This document shows, in pieces, positions 18,137-26,968 of a DNA stretch of 42,245 bases. Origin of the DNA: Candidatus Nanopelagicales bacterium (lineage in GTDB: Bacteria; Actinomycetota; Actinomycetes; S36-B12); contig JAGYJJ010000004.1 of NCBI GenBank assembly GCA_018402235.1, positions 265,256-307,500 of the forward strand, in the 5' to 3' direction. The notes below the pieces were generated by a model that saw only the letters and a program-made list of their open reading frames with translations, was not told where the DNA came from and made no database searches. Each line of letters starts with the position of its first letter. The stretch's first letter is position 1. Position numbers and translations under genes: made by a program.

Positions 18137-18522
18137 TGTGGCCGTTTCGACGACGCCAGGAGCCGCGAATTGAGTCCGTTCGACTAGCTGATGTCTCCAG
18201 CAGTGAGTCCGACTACCCCATCCTCACCGTCGGTCAATCACGCTTGACCGACTCCTTCGCCGCTTTGGCATTCGATCTTGGCGTTGAACCGCACTTCGCC
18301 CTCGCCAGCCTCGTCCCCATCATCGACCGAGGCATGAAGAAGGTTGCCGACGTTGAAATCCGCATCGATGAACAAGTCGTCGGCTACCTTCGACCACCCT
18401 CCCTAGATGTGGCGACCGCACTCCTAGACGAGCACCGAGCGGCAGCCTTAGAGGTGCCCGCCATGGTGCTGTCCGCACCTGGCGGACCCGAAGTGCGTCT
18501 TCATTCATGCCTCCTTGGCTAG
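18136..18522 (+). CDS. Conserved-looking small cytosolic protein, unknown (possibly HIRAN-like)
   Basis: A 128-residue soluble protein starting at the ATG that overlaps the upstream stop. The middle has a beta-rich pattern, ADVEIRIDEQVVGYLRPP, followed by a short helix and another strand pair. This is reminiscent of HIRAN-type modules (x-V-x-I-x-G-x-x-V-G-Y-L), but the match is weak and by eye. No signal peptide or membrane helix. Coupled to the small membrane protein upstream, and followed after 30 bases by a methyltransferase on the same strand. Confidence 0.6.
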   Translation: MWPFRRRQEPRIESVRLADVSSSESDYPILTVGQSRLTDSFAALAFDLGVEPHFALASLVPIIDRGMKKVADVEIRIDEQVVGYLRPPSLDVATALLDEHRAAALEVPAMVLSAPGGPEVRLHSCLLG

Positions 18523-18552
18523 CTAACTCACATCAACTGCCAAGATTCCACC

Positions 18553-19155
18553 GTGAAGCAGCGCTGGTTCTCGGAGAACGACGAGACTCACTCCCAGTGG
18601 TACGCAGACCACTTTCGAAATCTGGTTGCTGAGGGCGCCGATACCGAAGGGGAGGCGCGCTTGGTCGATGCCGTCGTCAAACCTAGGAGCCGCATCCTCG
18701 ATGCTGGCTGTGGCCAAGGACGAACATCAGGCTCCCTTGCCGAGCGAGGTCACGAAGTAGTGGCGGTCGATATCGACGCCACTTTGCTCGCAGCAGCGCG
18801 GATCGACCACCCCGGGCCGACATATGTCGAGTGTGATCTGGCGCTATTGGACATCCGTGATGACATGGGCGCTTCACTGATCTTCGACGCTGCTGTGAGT
18901 GCAGGCAACGTGATTACCTATGTGGAACCTGGCACTGAGGTGGATGTCTTACGTTCCATCCGCGCGCATTTAGCGGCGGACGCCCCCTGCATCATGGGAT
19001 TTCATACCGAACGCTACGCGGTTAGTGATTTCGACCGAGACCTAAGTTCCGCCGGCTTCATTCTTGAAAGCCGTTTTGCCACCTGGGATCTCCGGCCGTG
19101 GCGCGACGAAGCCGAATTTGTCGTCTCGATCTTGCGCAATCCGACCACGAAGTAG
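18553..19155 (+). CDS. Class I SAM-dependent methyltransferase
   Basis: A 200-residue Rossmann-fold methyltransferase. Motif I is ILDAGCGQGRTSG near residues 48-60, and the acidic end of strand 2 is VVAVDIDATLL. Motif IV region is FDAAVSAGNVITYV. The substrate is not evident: small single-domain enzymes of this type act on metabolites or quinones. It ends 6 bases from the stop of the convergent nitroreductase, with no visible terminator between. Confidence 0.88.
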   Translation: MKQRWFSENDETHSQWYADHFRNLVAEGADTEGEARLVDAVVKPRSRILDAGCGQGRTSGSLAERGHEVVAVDIDATLLAAARIDHPGPTYVECDLALLDIRDDMGASLIFDAAVSAGNVITYVEPGTEVDVLRSIRAHLAADAPCIMGFHTERYAVSDFDRDLSSAGFILESRFATWDLRPWRDEAEFVVSILRNPTTK

Positions 19156-19161
19156 CAAGCG

Positions 19162-19762
19162 CTACAACAGCGTTACGGCTTCCTCAAACGCCATATGCGC
19201 CTTGCGTGGGAAGTTTCCGCCCTCGGCAACGTGACCAATATTCACTACCAGGAGACTGCGCAATGAAGTTCCGGCGAAAAACTCCTCATCAACTCCCGCG
19301 GCATTGAAGCCACCCATCGGACCGGCATCCAGACCAACGGCTCGCACCGCGAGAATGAAGTATCCCGCCTGCAAAGTGGCGTTGAATCGTGAGTGCTGCT
19401 CGCGCTTGTCCACATCGTCGAAGGAGTCTTGAACCTTCGGCGCCATTGGGAGCAACCGTGGGAGGTTTTTATGAAAGTCGGTGTCGGCGGCCAAGATCGC
19501 GACGACGGGTGCCGATTCAGCCTTCGGGCGGTTTCCTTCCGCCAGGCGAGGGAGCAGGCGCGCTTTGGCCGCAGGGGTATCGCACGAACACCACCCGAAG
19601 CGGTTGACTATTCATGGCAGTCGGTGCATGTCGCATTAACTCGTAAATTTGAGCCAACTGCTCGTCGCTCACCTGCTCGTCAGTAAAGGAGTAGGCCGTA
19701 CGCCCTGCTCGGAACAGCACATCTGCCGCAGTGTCGTCGATGGCCAGGGGGACGGTGGTCAC
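19162..19762 (-). CDS. Nitroreductase-family protein, RutE/HadB type (frameshifted in this sequence)
   Basis: An FMN-dependent reductase resembling RutE, which reduces malonic semialdehyde in pyrimidine breakdown, or related nitroreductases. The start is GTG at 19762 with AAGGAG 7 bases upstream. The N-terminal frame has RTAYSFTDEQVSDEQLAQIY and APTAMNSQPLRVVFV; the C-terminal frame has ADTDFHKNLPRLLP and GPMGGFN. Removing one base at 19578-19580 restores VRTPAAKARLLPRLAEGN, giving about 199 residues, the RutE length. So there is one extra base, outside a homopolymer. No other rut genes are seen, so the physiological substrate is open. Confidence 0.87.
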
Positions 19763-19795
19763 GGAGAACTCCTTGGGGTGTCTTGGCGGTCACCA

Positions 19796-19824
19796 AGCAT
19801 ATCAGTTAGTTGAAGATTGAACTA
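19796..19824 (-). promoter_or_regulatory. Nitroreductase promoter with a MarR-like operator palindrome
   Basis: On the minus strand a -10 TATGCT (19796-19801) lies 34 bases before the GTG start. Just upstream is the palindrome TAGTTNAANNTTNAACTA at 19807-19824, where a -35 would sit. Operators of this shape are typical of MarR-family redox or antibiotic sensors. No MarR gene is in the window, so a repressor elsewhere is implied. By eye. Confidence 0.5.
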
Positions 19825-19892
19825 TTGTGGCCACGAAACTAGGACACGACGTAACCCCTCAGGAATCTCGATGATCCGTGAGGGGCGCAGCG

Positions 19893-19966
<74 letters not shown>

Positions 19967-20013
19967 CTGCCGAGAAGGCGGGATGAACACTACCCGGCGA
20001 CTAGCCTGCAGAT

Positions 20014-20332
20014 GTGACCAGGCGACGTGTTGTCGGTATCGCTGCGGCCGCGGCCACTGTTCGTGGCCGGTTGCGGTGCGAATGAACAGACCTCGCGAAT
20101 GTGGATTGGCCCCGAACGGGTTGAGTGCGAGGGTGTCGCTCCGATGATGTGTTTGCAGGTTGCCTACTCCGCGGATGCCGAATACGAACTCTTCTATGAC
20201 CAAATCGCAGGATTCGAACCCGTCGAAGGTACGTCGTACGTGATCGATGTAGAAATCACCGAGGTGGACAACCCGCCAGCTGACGCCTCGAGCCTGGCCT
20301 ACAGCCTCGTGAAAGTCGTTGAGGAAAACTAA
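20014..20332 (+). CDS. DUF4377-like lipoprotein (frameshifted in this sequence)
   Basis: A small exported lipoprotein of about 105 residues. The body WIGPERVECEGVAPMMCLQV, YELFYDQIAGFEPVEGTSYVIDV and NPPADASSLAYSLVKVVEEN matches my memory of the DUF4377 domain, which is often found with HslJ-like proteins. The N-terminus from GTG 20014 (VTRRRVVGIAAAAA) is a signal peptide in one frame; the lipobox VAGC and the rest are in another. Dropping one base at 20054-20058 joins them as AAAALFVAGCGANEQ. Function unknown. Confidence 0.75.
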
Positions 20333-20350
20333 GGCGTCACTAGCGACGCC
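20333..20350. terminator. Weak hairpin at the convergent ends of the lipoprotein gene and der
   Basis: A 6-base stem GGCGTC/GACGCC with a six-base loop, right after the lipoprotein TAA and across the der stop codon. No T run follows. It may act as a modest bidirectional stop; it could also be chance. Confidence 0.35.
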
Positions 20351-21824
20351 GCTTCTCCCGAACACGCATCATCAAACGAAGCGGGGTACCGGTAAAGCCG
20401 AACTCCTCACGCAGCCGCCGTTCAATGAATCGGCGATAGCCGGCTTCCAAGAAGCCCGTGGTGAACAGCGCGAAGGACGGTGGACCAACTCCCACCTGGG
20501 TGGCGAACAGGATTCGTGGTTGTTTGCCTCCGCGAACGGGGTGCGGATGAGCAGCTGCAAGTTCGGCAAGGAACTTGTTGAGTCGCCCCGTGGAGATACG
20601 CGTCTCCCAGCCTTCAAGGGCTTGCTCCAGCGCGACCGTGAGTTTGTCCATGTGGCGGCCGGTGAGTGCTGAGACGTTCACTCTGGGTGCCCAGGTGACC
20701 ATGTTCAGGTCGCGGTCAATCTCTCGATCAAGATAACGACGACGATCCTCATCAACGAGATCCCACTTGTTGAAGGCCAGAACCAGAGCGCGACCGGTTT
20801 CCACAACCATCGACAAAATCCGCACGTCCTGTTCACTGACCGGCTCGGAGGAGTCGATCAGCACGATCGCAACCTCTGAACGTTCAAGAGCCGTTTGCGT
20901 ACGCAAAGTGGCGTAATACTCGTGCCCACTTGACTGCTTGGCCTTGCGACGGACACCTGCCGTGTCCACGAACCACCACCACGTTCCTTTGATATCTACG
21001 ATCTCATCGACAGGATCGACCGTGGTGCCAGCTACGTCGTCAACTACCACCCGCTCGCTACCAGCGAGTTTGTTGAGCAACGACGACTTACCCACATTCG
21101 GTCGACCAAGGAGGGCAACTCGGCGCGGTCCGCCCTCGCGACCGAGTCCTTTGCCTTTTTCGGGAAGCATCGAGACGATCTCATCGAGCAGATCCCCTGC
21201 GCGCCGACCATGCAGGGCGGACGTAGGAAAGGGCTCCCCAAGTCCCAGGCCCCACAACGCGGCGGCGGCAAGTTCGGTGTCGGAGTCGTCGGCCTTGTTG
21301 GCCACCACCAGCACGGGAACGTCCGCCCGCTGCAGGACCTTAGCTACTTCCTCATCGGCGTCGGTTGCCCCAACAGTGGCGTCGATGACGAACAAGACTG
21401 CGTCGGCTTCGGTCAGCGCGCGTTGGGCCTGTGCCGCAATTTGGCCGCCTAGCCCCCGAGCCCTGGTGTCCCACCCCCCTGTATCCATCACCAGGAAGTG
21501 CTTGCCGTTCCATTCGGCATCGTAGGAAACCCGGTCGCGGGTTACCCCGGGAACATCCTCAACCACTGCCTCGCGTCTGCCGAGAATACGGTTGACCAGC
21601 GTCGACTTGCCCACATTGGGTCGACCCAAGATCGCCAGCGTGGGCAATTGCGCCGAACCCGCAGCGCGCTCCATGGCCGATAGCTCGGCCTCCAGATCTC
21701 CAAACTCCGCGCGTGCGGCCGCTGCTGCTTGCAGCGTCAATGCATCGTCGCCCGATTCGCCCGGGACTGACTCGTCGACGTCCCAGGTTTCCACCTGGTC
21801 ACCGGTTGGGAATTCCTCGCTCAC
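20340..21824 (-). CDS. der: Ribosome biogenesis GTPase Der (EngA)
   Basis: A 494-residue double GTPase that helps assemble the 50S subunit. Two G domains in tandem, each with a GRPNVGKS P-loop (about residues 67 and 233), DTGG/DTAG G3 motifs and NKxD motifs (NKADD, NKWDL), then the C-terminal KH-like domain ending in RVREKRRR. An acidic N-terminal extension of about 60 residues is usual in actinobacteria. The GTG start at 21824 overlaps the upstream gene by 4 bases (GTGA), in the cmk-acyltransferase-der run. Confidence 0.97.
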   Translation of the reverse strand: MSEEFPTGDQVETWDVDESVPGESGDDALTLQAAAAARAEFGDLEAELSAMERAAGSAQLPTLAILGRPNVGKSTLVNRILGRREAVVEDVPGVTRDRVSYDAEWNGKHFLVMDTGGWDTRARGLGGQIAAQAQRALTEADAVLFVIDATVGATDADEEVAKVLQRADVPVLVVANKADDSDTELAAAALWGLGLGEPFPTSALHGRRAGDLLDEIVSMLPEKGKGLGREGGPRRVALLGRPNVGKSSLLNKLAGSERVVVDDVAGTTVDPVDEIVDIKGTWWWFVDTAGVRRKAKQSSGHEYYATLRTQTALERSEVAIVLIDSSEPVSEQDVRILSMVVETGRALVLAFNKWDLVDEDRRRYLDREIDRDLNMVTWAPRVNVSALTGRHMDKLTVALEQALEGWETRISTGRLNKFLAELAAAHPHPVRGGKQPRILFATQVGVGPPSFALFTTGFLEAGYRRFIERRLREEFGFTGTPLRLMMRVREKRRR

Positions 21825-22393
21825 CGTTCACCTGTTTCATCGACGAGTCGTTGGCGCGCCCACTCCCCCGCAGCGCGCGTGACCCCGATGGTCGGGCGCG
21901 TGCCCTTGAGGCGTTCGGGAAGTTCACGCAAGGACCCCATGGTCACACTGATCTCGGACCTACGGGCAGGCGGGTCGGTTGGTCTCTTGGTGACCGGCGC
22001 CTGAATACGCGCGGCCATCATGGGCGCCCCAGTTTGCGCCAGGACGTAGCCGATGTCGGGAGCCCCGATGGCCACCACCGCTTCGCCCTGGCTCACAAGC
22101 TCGACGACTCGTTGCACGGTGGCCACTCCCGGGCGCCCATCGGGCATAGCAAGATCACCGGTAACCGACATCAGCGGACCGGGCAGACCTGCGGGCCCTG
22201 CCGCCCACACGTGGATCGGGCGGGGTAGTCCCGCCTTAATGACGCTCGGAGCCGCAATGTTGTTCCAGTCGCAAACGATGAGCACCCCGCCGCGCTTGGG
22301 AACATTCTCAAGCCCGTGGACCGTTATGCGATACGTGGAGCGAATGAGGGGTCCAAAGAGATTACGTGCGTGAGCAGCACGTGCGCTGCTCAC
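21821..22393 (-). CDS. Acyltransferase-like protein (PlsC fold) with a degenerate active site
   Basis: A 190-residue protein in the slot between cmk and der where many actinobacteria have a PlsC-type acyltransferase. The layout fits ([35 protein letters not shown], then [11 protein letters not shown] and a [11 protein letters not shown] block). But the position of the catalytic HxxxxD is read as CDWNNIAAP, with no His-x4-Asp. So it probably lacks acyl transfer activity or works differently. The start is GTG at 22393, overlapping cmk by 4 bases. Family call is moderate; the missing motif is plain. Confidence 0.7.
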   Translation of the reverse strand: MSSARAAHARNLFGPLIRSTYRITVHGLENVPKRGGVLIVCDWNNIAAPSVIKAGLPRPIHVWAAGPAGLPGPLMSVTGDLAMPDGRPGVATVQRVVELVSQGEAVVAIGAPDIGYVLAQTGAPMMAARIQAPVTKRPTDPPARRSEISVTMGSLRELPERLKGTRPTIGVTRAAGEWARQRLVDETGER

Positions 22394-23079
22394 GTTTTCA
22401 AAACCTGGCGCGCAAGATCCACGATGTGATCGACAACTTCATCAAAGGTGAGGTGTGTTGTGTCTAATTCGATCGCTCCGTCGGCGCGCGCAAGAGGAGA
22501 GACGGCGCGGGTTGAATCCTTGGCGTCGCGCGTTAGAAGTGCCGACTGCGTCGCCTCGAGTGAGGCATCGTGACCATCGAGCTTTTCGGCTGCACGACGC
22601 TGTGCGCGCACTTGCGAATCCGCAGTGAGGAAAATTTTGATGTCCGAATTCGGGAGGACTACGGAGCCGATATCGCGACCTTCCACAACTATCCCCACTC
22701 CGCTGTCGCGCACATACTCACGCTGACGTCCAACAAGGTGTGCACGAACTTCGGGAACAGCACTCACCGCACTCACCGCACTAGTCACGTCTGAGCTGCG
22801 GATGGGTTCTGCGACATCCACACCATCGACCTCAATAGTCGGCCTACTCGGGTCGGTGCCACTAGTAATCCACGGTGAGCGTTCGCCTTCGATAAACGCC
22901 GTGACCGCCAAGGCATCGTCGGGATCGACTCCTGCCTGCAAAACTGCCCACGTGAGAGCCCGATACATGGCGCCGGTATCCAGGTAGTTCAGACCCATGC
23001 GAGTGGCAACCGCCCGACTCACGCTCGATTTTCCCGACCCCGCAGGGCCATCGATCGCAATGACGAGTCTGGGGGCCAC
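22390..23079 (-). CDS. cmk: Cytidylate kinase
   Basis: Phosphorylates CMP and dCMP with ATP. The P-loop IDGPAGSGKSSVSR is near the N-terminus, followed by YLDTGAMYRALTW, VVEGRDIGSVVLPNSDIKIFLTA and the R-rich lid RAQRRAAEKL. I use the GTG at 23079 (VAPRLVIAIDG), which fits the family; the frame is open upstream to 23124, overlapping tyrA, and a TTG nine bases earlier is also possible. No ribosome site distinguishes them. In the tyrA-cmk-acyltransferase-der run. 229 residues. Confidence 0.95.
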   Translation of the reverse strand: MAPRLVIAIDGPAGSGKSSVSRAVATRMGLNYLDTGAMYRALTWAVLQAGVDPDDALAVTAFIEGERSPWITSGTDPSRPTIEVDGVDVAEPIRSSDVTSAVSAVSAVPEVRAHLVGRQREYVRDSGVGIVVEGRDIGSVVLPNSDIKIFLTADSQVRAQRRAAEKLDGHDASLEATQSALLTRDAKDSTRAVSPLARADGAIELDTTHLTFDEVVDHIVDLARQVLKT

Positions 23080-23110
23080 GATCGACAAGCGTACGCGCTG
23101 GGAGGATCCC

Positions 23111-24199
23111 TCAGGCCCGCACATCGAAGCCGGCCTGAACCAGACCCTCCTTCAGGGCTTGCTCGGCATCGGAGCGCACGAACAGGTCCACCAGACCGCT
23201 GGGGCGACCCAGGACGTGCTCAATACGCACGTCCTCGAGATTTATGTGCAGCGCCCCGGCGGCCACGAACAACCGCGCCAACTCGCCGGGCTTGTCCTCA
23301 ACCATCACGGGCACTACTGCGTAGGAGGTGGCAACCGAGCCATGTTTGCCCGGAAGTCGCGACTGACCCTGCCTCCCCTGCTCCAAGATGTCGATAACGG
23401 GTGTGAGGTCGGAGTGGTCACCTGCTTCCAGGCTCGTCGCAGCTACCTCCAATCGGTCTACCAGCCGACGCAGCACACCGGCCACCGGACGTGCGTTCGC
23501 TCGAAGGATTTGCGCCCACAGATCAGCGTTGGACGCAGCAATGCGCGTGGTGTCGGCCATTCCTTGGCCGGCGATACCGATGCGCTCAGCGGGCTCGTCG
23601 ACCAATACTGAGGCAAGCGTCGAGGCCAGAACTTGCGGAGCGTGCGACACCAAGGCAACCGCCGCGTCGTGCTCGGCCGCATCCATGGAAGTCACGCTTG
23701 CACCACAGGTGTCGATCAATCGAAGAACCCTGGCCAGGTGCTCTTCTTCCTCGTGCCCACTCGGCGTGACAATCCAGAGCCGGTCATCGAGCAGATCGGC
23801 GCGCGCGGCCGCAGGTCCGGATACCTCGCGACCTGCCATCGGATGCCCACCCACCAGGCGAGCCGGATCGGCGCCGAGCACAACGGCCGTATCGAGGATG
23901 TGTCCTTTGACTGAGGTGGTGTCGGTGATGGTTGCATCCGTGAAGCGCATACTTGACTGCGCCAGGGACTGCGCTGCGGCATCGGGTGGGACCGCCACCA
24001 CCACGAGCGTGGGCTGCTGGTCACCAAGAACAGCACCTGCACCCCGATAAACCGCCTCCTGCAACGCAATGGCGCTGGCATCTTCTAAGACAACTTCCAC
24101 GCCCGCACGTCGCAGGGCCAGGGCGACCGAGGTACCGATCAAACCGGTGCCCAGGACGAGGACGGGACCGTCCACCGGCTCCCTGCGGTGTTCTCTCAC
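23111..24199 (-). CDS. tyrA: Prephenate dehydrogenase with C-terminal ACT domain
   Basis: Makes 4-hydroxyphenylpyruvate from prephenate with NAD(P)+, for tyrosine. 362 residues: Rossmann motif LGTGLIGTSVALALRRAG near 15-32, TDTTSVKG, and the catalytic His in GGHPMAGRE. An all-helical dimer domain follows, then an ACT domain (about 290-362, YAVVPVMVEDKPGELARLF) that probably gives tyrosine feedback control. The GTG start at 24199 overlaps the aroH stop by 4 bases, so prephenate is made and used by coupled gene products. Confidence 0.95.
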   Translation of the reverse strand: MREHRREPVDGPVLVLGTGLIGTSVALALRRAGVEVVLEDASAIALQEAVYRGAGAVLGDQQPTLVVVAVPPDAAAQSLAQSSMRFTDATITDTTSVKGHILDTAVVLGADPARLVGGHPMAGREVSGPAAARADLLDDRLWIVTPSGHEEEEHLARVLRLIDTCGASVTSMDAAEHDAAVALVSHAPQVLASTLASVLVDEPAERIGIAGQGMADTTRIAASNADLWAQILRANARPVAGVLRRLVDRLEVAATSLEAGDHSDLTPVIDILEQGRQGQSRLPGKHGSVATSYAVVPVMVEDKPGELARLFVAAGALHINLEDVRIEHVLGRPSGLVDLFVRSDAEQALKEGLVQAGFDVRA

Positions 24200-24567
24200 G
24201 GGATCAGGTCCTGGCGAAGTACTTCTGCACCGCGCAGGTAGACGTGCTGAACATCCGACCGCGGGATCCCGCTTTCGGCGTGGACGAGGATGCGAACCAC
24301 CCGTTCAAGGGCACCATCGACGTCCATCTCCTGCGCACACATCAAGGGGGTGTCCGTCAAGCCGAATGCTCGAGCCCCTGCCGCTGGAAAGGCACTCCTC
24401 AGATCAGGGGTGCATGTCAATACGACACTTACTACATCGTCACGTTCCACACCATTACGCGTCAGCATTTCACCCAGGAGCTCAGCAACGGCTTCGGCCA
24501 TCTCGCGCGGATCATCGCGCGCTAAGCACGTTGCACCTCGGATACCCCGGATGCCGTTGGATCTCAT
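24196..24567 (-). CDS. aroH: Monofunctional chorismate mutase, AroH class
   Basis: Converts chorismate to prephenate. At 123 residues it matches the trimeric AroH class of Bacillus rather than the AroQ helical class: IRGIRGATC with the active-site Arg, SAFPAAGAR, CAQEMDVDGALERVVRIL with Glu and Arg, and VYLRGAEVLRQDL with the active-site Tyr. The ATG at 24567 follows a strong GGAGG ribosome site; the frame is open to 24618, but without one. Leads into tyrA by a 4-base overlap. Confidence 0.93.
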   Translation of the reverse strand: MRSNGIRGIRGATCLARDDPREMAEAVAELLGEMLTRNGVERDDVVSVVLTCTPDLRSAFPAAGARAFGLTDTPLMCAQEMDVDGALERVVRILVHAESGIPRSDVQHVYLRGAEVLRQDLIP

Positions 24568-24622
24568 GGTCTTCCCTCCTTCAAGCCGCCGAGCGTAGCG
24601 AGGCGCATCACCTGACACCTAT

Positions 24623-25399
24623 TCACAGACCAACAGCCGTGTAGAGGGCACGCAGATCCGAACCCTCCAGGTCAATCACCTGGCCTGGTCGGAGCCGACC
24701 CAGGTGCAGTGGACCGATACGGGTGCGTACCAGATCGATGACCGGGTAACCGACTGCATCAAGCATGCGTCGAACGATTCGATTACGACCAGAGTGCAAC
24801 ACAATCTCCACCAAGCTTCGATCGGTCAGCCGTTGAATAACGCGAGCGCTGTCACACGCGATCGGGCCATCGTCTAAGTCGATTCCTTCCTTGAGTTCCC
24901 GCAGCGCATGCTTGCTGATTGGCCCTTGGACAGTGGCGCGGTAAGTCTTGGCCACCTCATGCGAGGGGTGCCCGAGTCGATTCGCTAACTCGCCGTCGTT
25001 GGTCAACAACAGCAGCCCTTCAGTGTCGGCATCCAAACGCCCAACATGGAACAATCGCTCAGGCCGACCCGCTAGAAGATCACCAACGCACTCACGTCCA
25101 CGATCATCGGACATCGAGGTGATGACACCTCGCGGCTTATTCATCATCGCTACCACGATCCCCGGCGCAGTGGGTACTCGCTCACCATCCACATGAATAA
25201 CGGCGGTTGCCGGATCAACCCGCGAACCAAGCTCGGAAACGACGTTTCCATCAACGCTGACGCGCCCCTCGAGGATGAGTTGCTCAGCAGCACGCCTACT
25301 TGCAATGCCGGCTTGCGCGAGTACCTTCTGCAGCCGAATGCCCTCATCACTACCGGATTCGCGCCCTTGCACTTCCTCGCTCATTGGATGGTCATCCAC
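24623..25399 (-). CDS. rluB: 23S rRNA pseudouridine synthase, RluB/RsuA family
   Basis: A 258-residue RsuA-type pseudouridine synthase acting on rRNA. An S4 RNA-binding domain (IRLQKVLAQAGIASRRAAEQLI, about 21-42) precedes the catalytic domain, whose Asp lies in GRLDADTEGLLLLTNDG. Later HSGRNRIVRRML is also typical. The exact target uridine cannot be told. The start may be GTG at 25399, overlapping the scpB stop, or ATG at 25384; neither has a clear ribosome site. Standard place after scpA-scpB. Confidence 0.94.
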   Translation of the reverse strand: MDDHPMSEEVQGRESGSDEGIRLQKVLAQAGIASRRAAEQLILEGRVSVDGNVVSELGSRVDPATAVIHVDGERVPTAPGIVVAMMNKPRGVITSMSDDRGRECVGDLLAGRPERLFHVGRLDADTEGLLLLTNDGELANRLGHPSHEVAKTYRATVQGPISKHALRELKEGIDLDDGPIACDSARVIQRLTDRSLVEIVLHSGRNRIVRRMLDAVGYPVIDLVRTRIGPLHLGRLRPGQVIDLEGSDLRALYTAVGL

Positions 25400-26018
25400 C
25401 GACGGAGTCCAGCACCTCTTCTAGGTCGGCGAGGTCAGGTAGGTGCTCGGCAAGCGGAGGCAACTCATCCAAAGAGGAGGCTCCTAAGCGCTCAAGGAAA
25501 TAGGACGTTGTTCGATAAAGAATGGATCCGGACTCACCATCGTGGCCTGCTTCTTCAATTAACCCGCGGGTGAGCAAGGTCTTGATCACGCCGTCGATGT
25601 TCACCCCTCGCACAGCGCTCACGCGACCTCGCGAGACCGGCTGCTGATAGGCAATCACCGCTAGGGTTTCCAGCGATGCCTGTGTTAGGCGGGCCTGCTG
25701 CCCGTCGAGCACCCAACGTTCGATGAGCGGACTACATTCTGCGCGCGTATAAAAGCGCCACCCACCCGCCACTTCTCGCAGGTCGAAGCCGCGGCCTTGT
25801 TCGGTGTACTCCTGCGACAACTCGCGCACTACCGGCTCCACCTCCTCAACGGGCCGGCACGTGGCCTGCGCCAAAGTCAGCACCGACATCGGCTCATCGG
25901 CCAACAGCAACAGCGCTTCCAACGCCGACCTGAGATCCGGGGCGCCGAGAGTGTTGTCCTCGGTTGATTCCTCGGTTGACTCCTCGGAGATTTCCTCGAC
26001 CATCATGTCTTCACTCAC
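25392..26018 (-). CDS. scpB: Segregation and condensation protein ScpB
   Basis: A kleisin-binding subunit of the SMC condensin complex that compacts and separates chromosomes. 208 residues with two winged helices (ALEALLLLADEPMSVLTLAQ, then LETLAVIAYQQPVSRGRVSAVRGVNIDGVIKTLLTRGLI). An acidic N-terminal tail of about 25 residues precedes them. The GTG start at 26018 overlaps scpA by 4 bases. SMC itself is not in the window. Confidence 0.96.
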   Translation of the reverse strand: MSEDMMVEEISEESTEESTEDNTLGAPDLRSALEALLLLADEPMSVLTLAQATCRPVEEVEPVVRELSQEYTEQGRGFDLREVAGGWRFYTRAECSPLIERWVLDGQQARLTQASLETLAVIAYQQPVSRGRVSAVRGVNIDGVIKTLLTRGLIEEAGHDGESGSILYRTTSYFLERLGASSLDELPPLAEHLPDLADLEEVLDSVGG

Positions 26019-26968
26019 GCCATCTCACTTTCATCGATGTCGTCACTTTGTTGGACGCCCGCGTTGTTGTGGTTTGCTTGCACGTCGGCGTCCTCGTCCT
26101 CCTGGTCGACCTCACGTTCTACATCGAACTCGTCGGTCACCTGGACATCGCCGTCATCTGAACCTACCCAGCGAATGGTCAGATCCCCAAGGGGAACAAC
26201 CTGTTCGAACAAGACGACGTGCTCGCGGTAGAGCTCAAGCAAGGCGAGGAATCGGCCCACCACCACAAGGGTGGAATCAGCATCGGCAATGAGTGCGCGA
26301 AACGTGGACGTCCGGGAGCGTCGAAGGTGCTGAACGATCACGGCTGCTTGTTCGCGGACGCTCACCCTGGGAACATGCAGGTGCCCCACACCGACCTGCT
26401 CCTCGTCCTTGGGTGTGAGTGCTGCAGCCGCCAGCGCTGCGAAATGGTCAAGGCCGAGGCCGATCAAGACCTCTGGTAAGAGCGCGGCGAACTGCGGCTC
26501 GAGTGAGACGGTGCGCGGCAGCCTCTTGCTGGCTGCTTCCATCTGCTGAGCCAACAGCGCCGCCACCTCCTTGTAGGCGCGGTACTGGAGCAATCGCGCG
26601 AACAGCAGATCACGCGCTTCCAGAAGAGCTAGATCCTCTTCATCCTCAACTTCACCACTCGGCAGCAAGCGAGCCGCTTTGAGGTCCAGCAGCGTGGCGG
26701 CAACGACGAGGAAGCCGCTGGCCTCATCAAGATCCCACTCGCCGCCTTTACCTTTGATGTAGGAGATGAACTCATCCGTGACGTGATGCAATGCCAGATC
26801 GGTGACTTCGAGTTTGTGCTTCGAGATCAGGGAAAGTAAAAGATCGAACGGGCCCTCAAAGTCACCTACCTTGACCGAGAAACCTTCGGTCGGTTGGTGT
26901 TGGTGGTCGCGTCCGTCCAGGCTGGCAAAGGGCTGCGCCTCATGCTCAGTTTCCGGTGTGACCGTCAC
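26015..26968 (-). CDS. scpA: Segregation and condensation protein ScpA
   Basis: The kleisin subunit bridging the SMC heads. 317 residues: the N-terminal helical domain (FEGPFDLLLSLISKHKLEVTDLALHHVTDEFI, about 37-70) that binds the SMC neck, then a middle region that binds ScpB, then the C-terminal winged helix (STFRALIADADSTLVVVGRFLALLELYRE). A strongly acidic tail of about 45 residues (DVEREVDQEDEDADVQ) extends past the usual end. The GTG start overlaps parA by 4 bases (GTGA). Confidence 0.95.
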   Translation of the reverse strand: MTVTPETEHEAQPFASLDGRDHQHQPTEGFSVKVGDFEGPFDLLLSLISKHKLEVTDLALHHVTDEFISYIKGKGGEWDLDEASGFLVVAATLLDLKAARLLPSGEVEDEEDLALLEARDLLFARLLQYRAYKEVAALLAQQMEAASKRLPRTVSLEPQFAALLPEVLIGLGLDHFAALAAAALTPKDEEQVGVGHLHVPRVSVREQAAVIVQHLRRSRTSTFRALIADADSTLVVVGRFLALLELYREHVVLFEQVVPLGDLTIRWVGSDDGDVQVTDEFDVEREVDQEDEDADVQANHNNAGVQQSDDIDESEMA

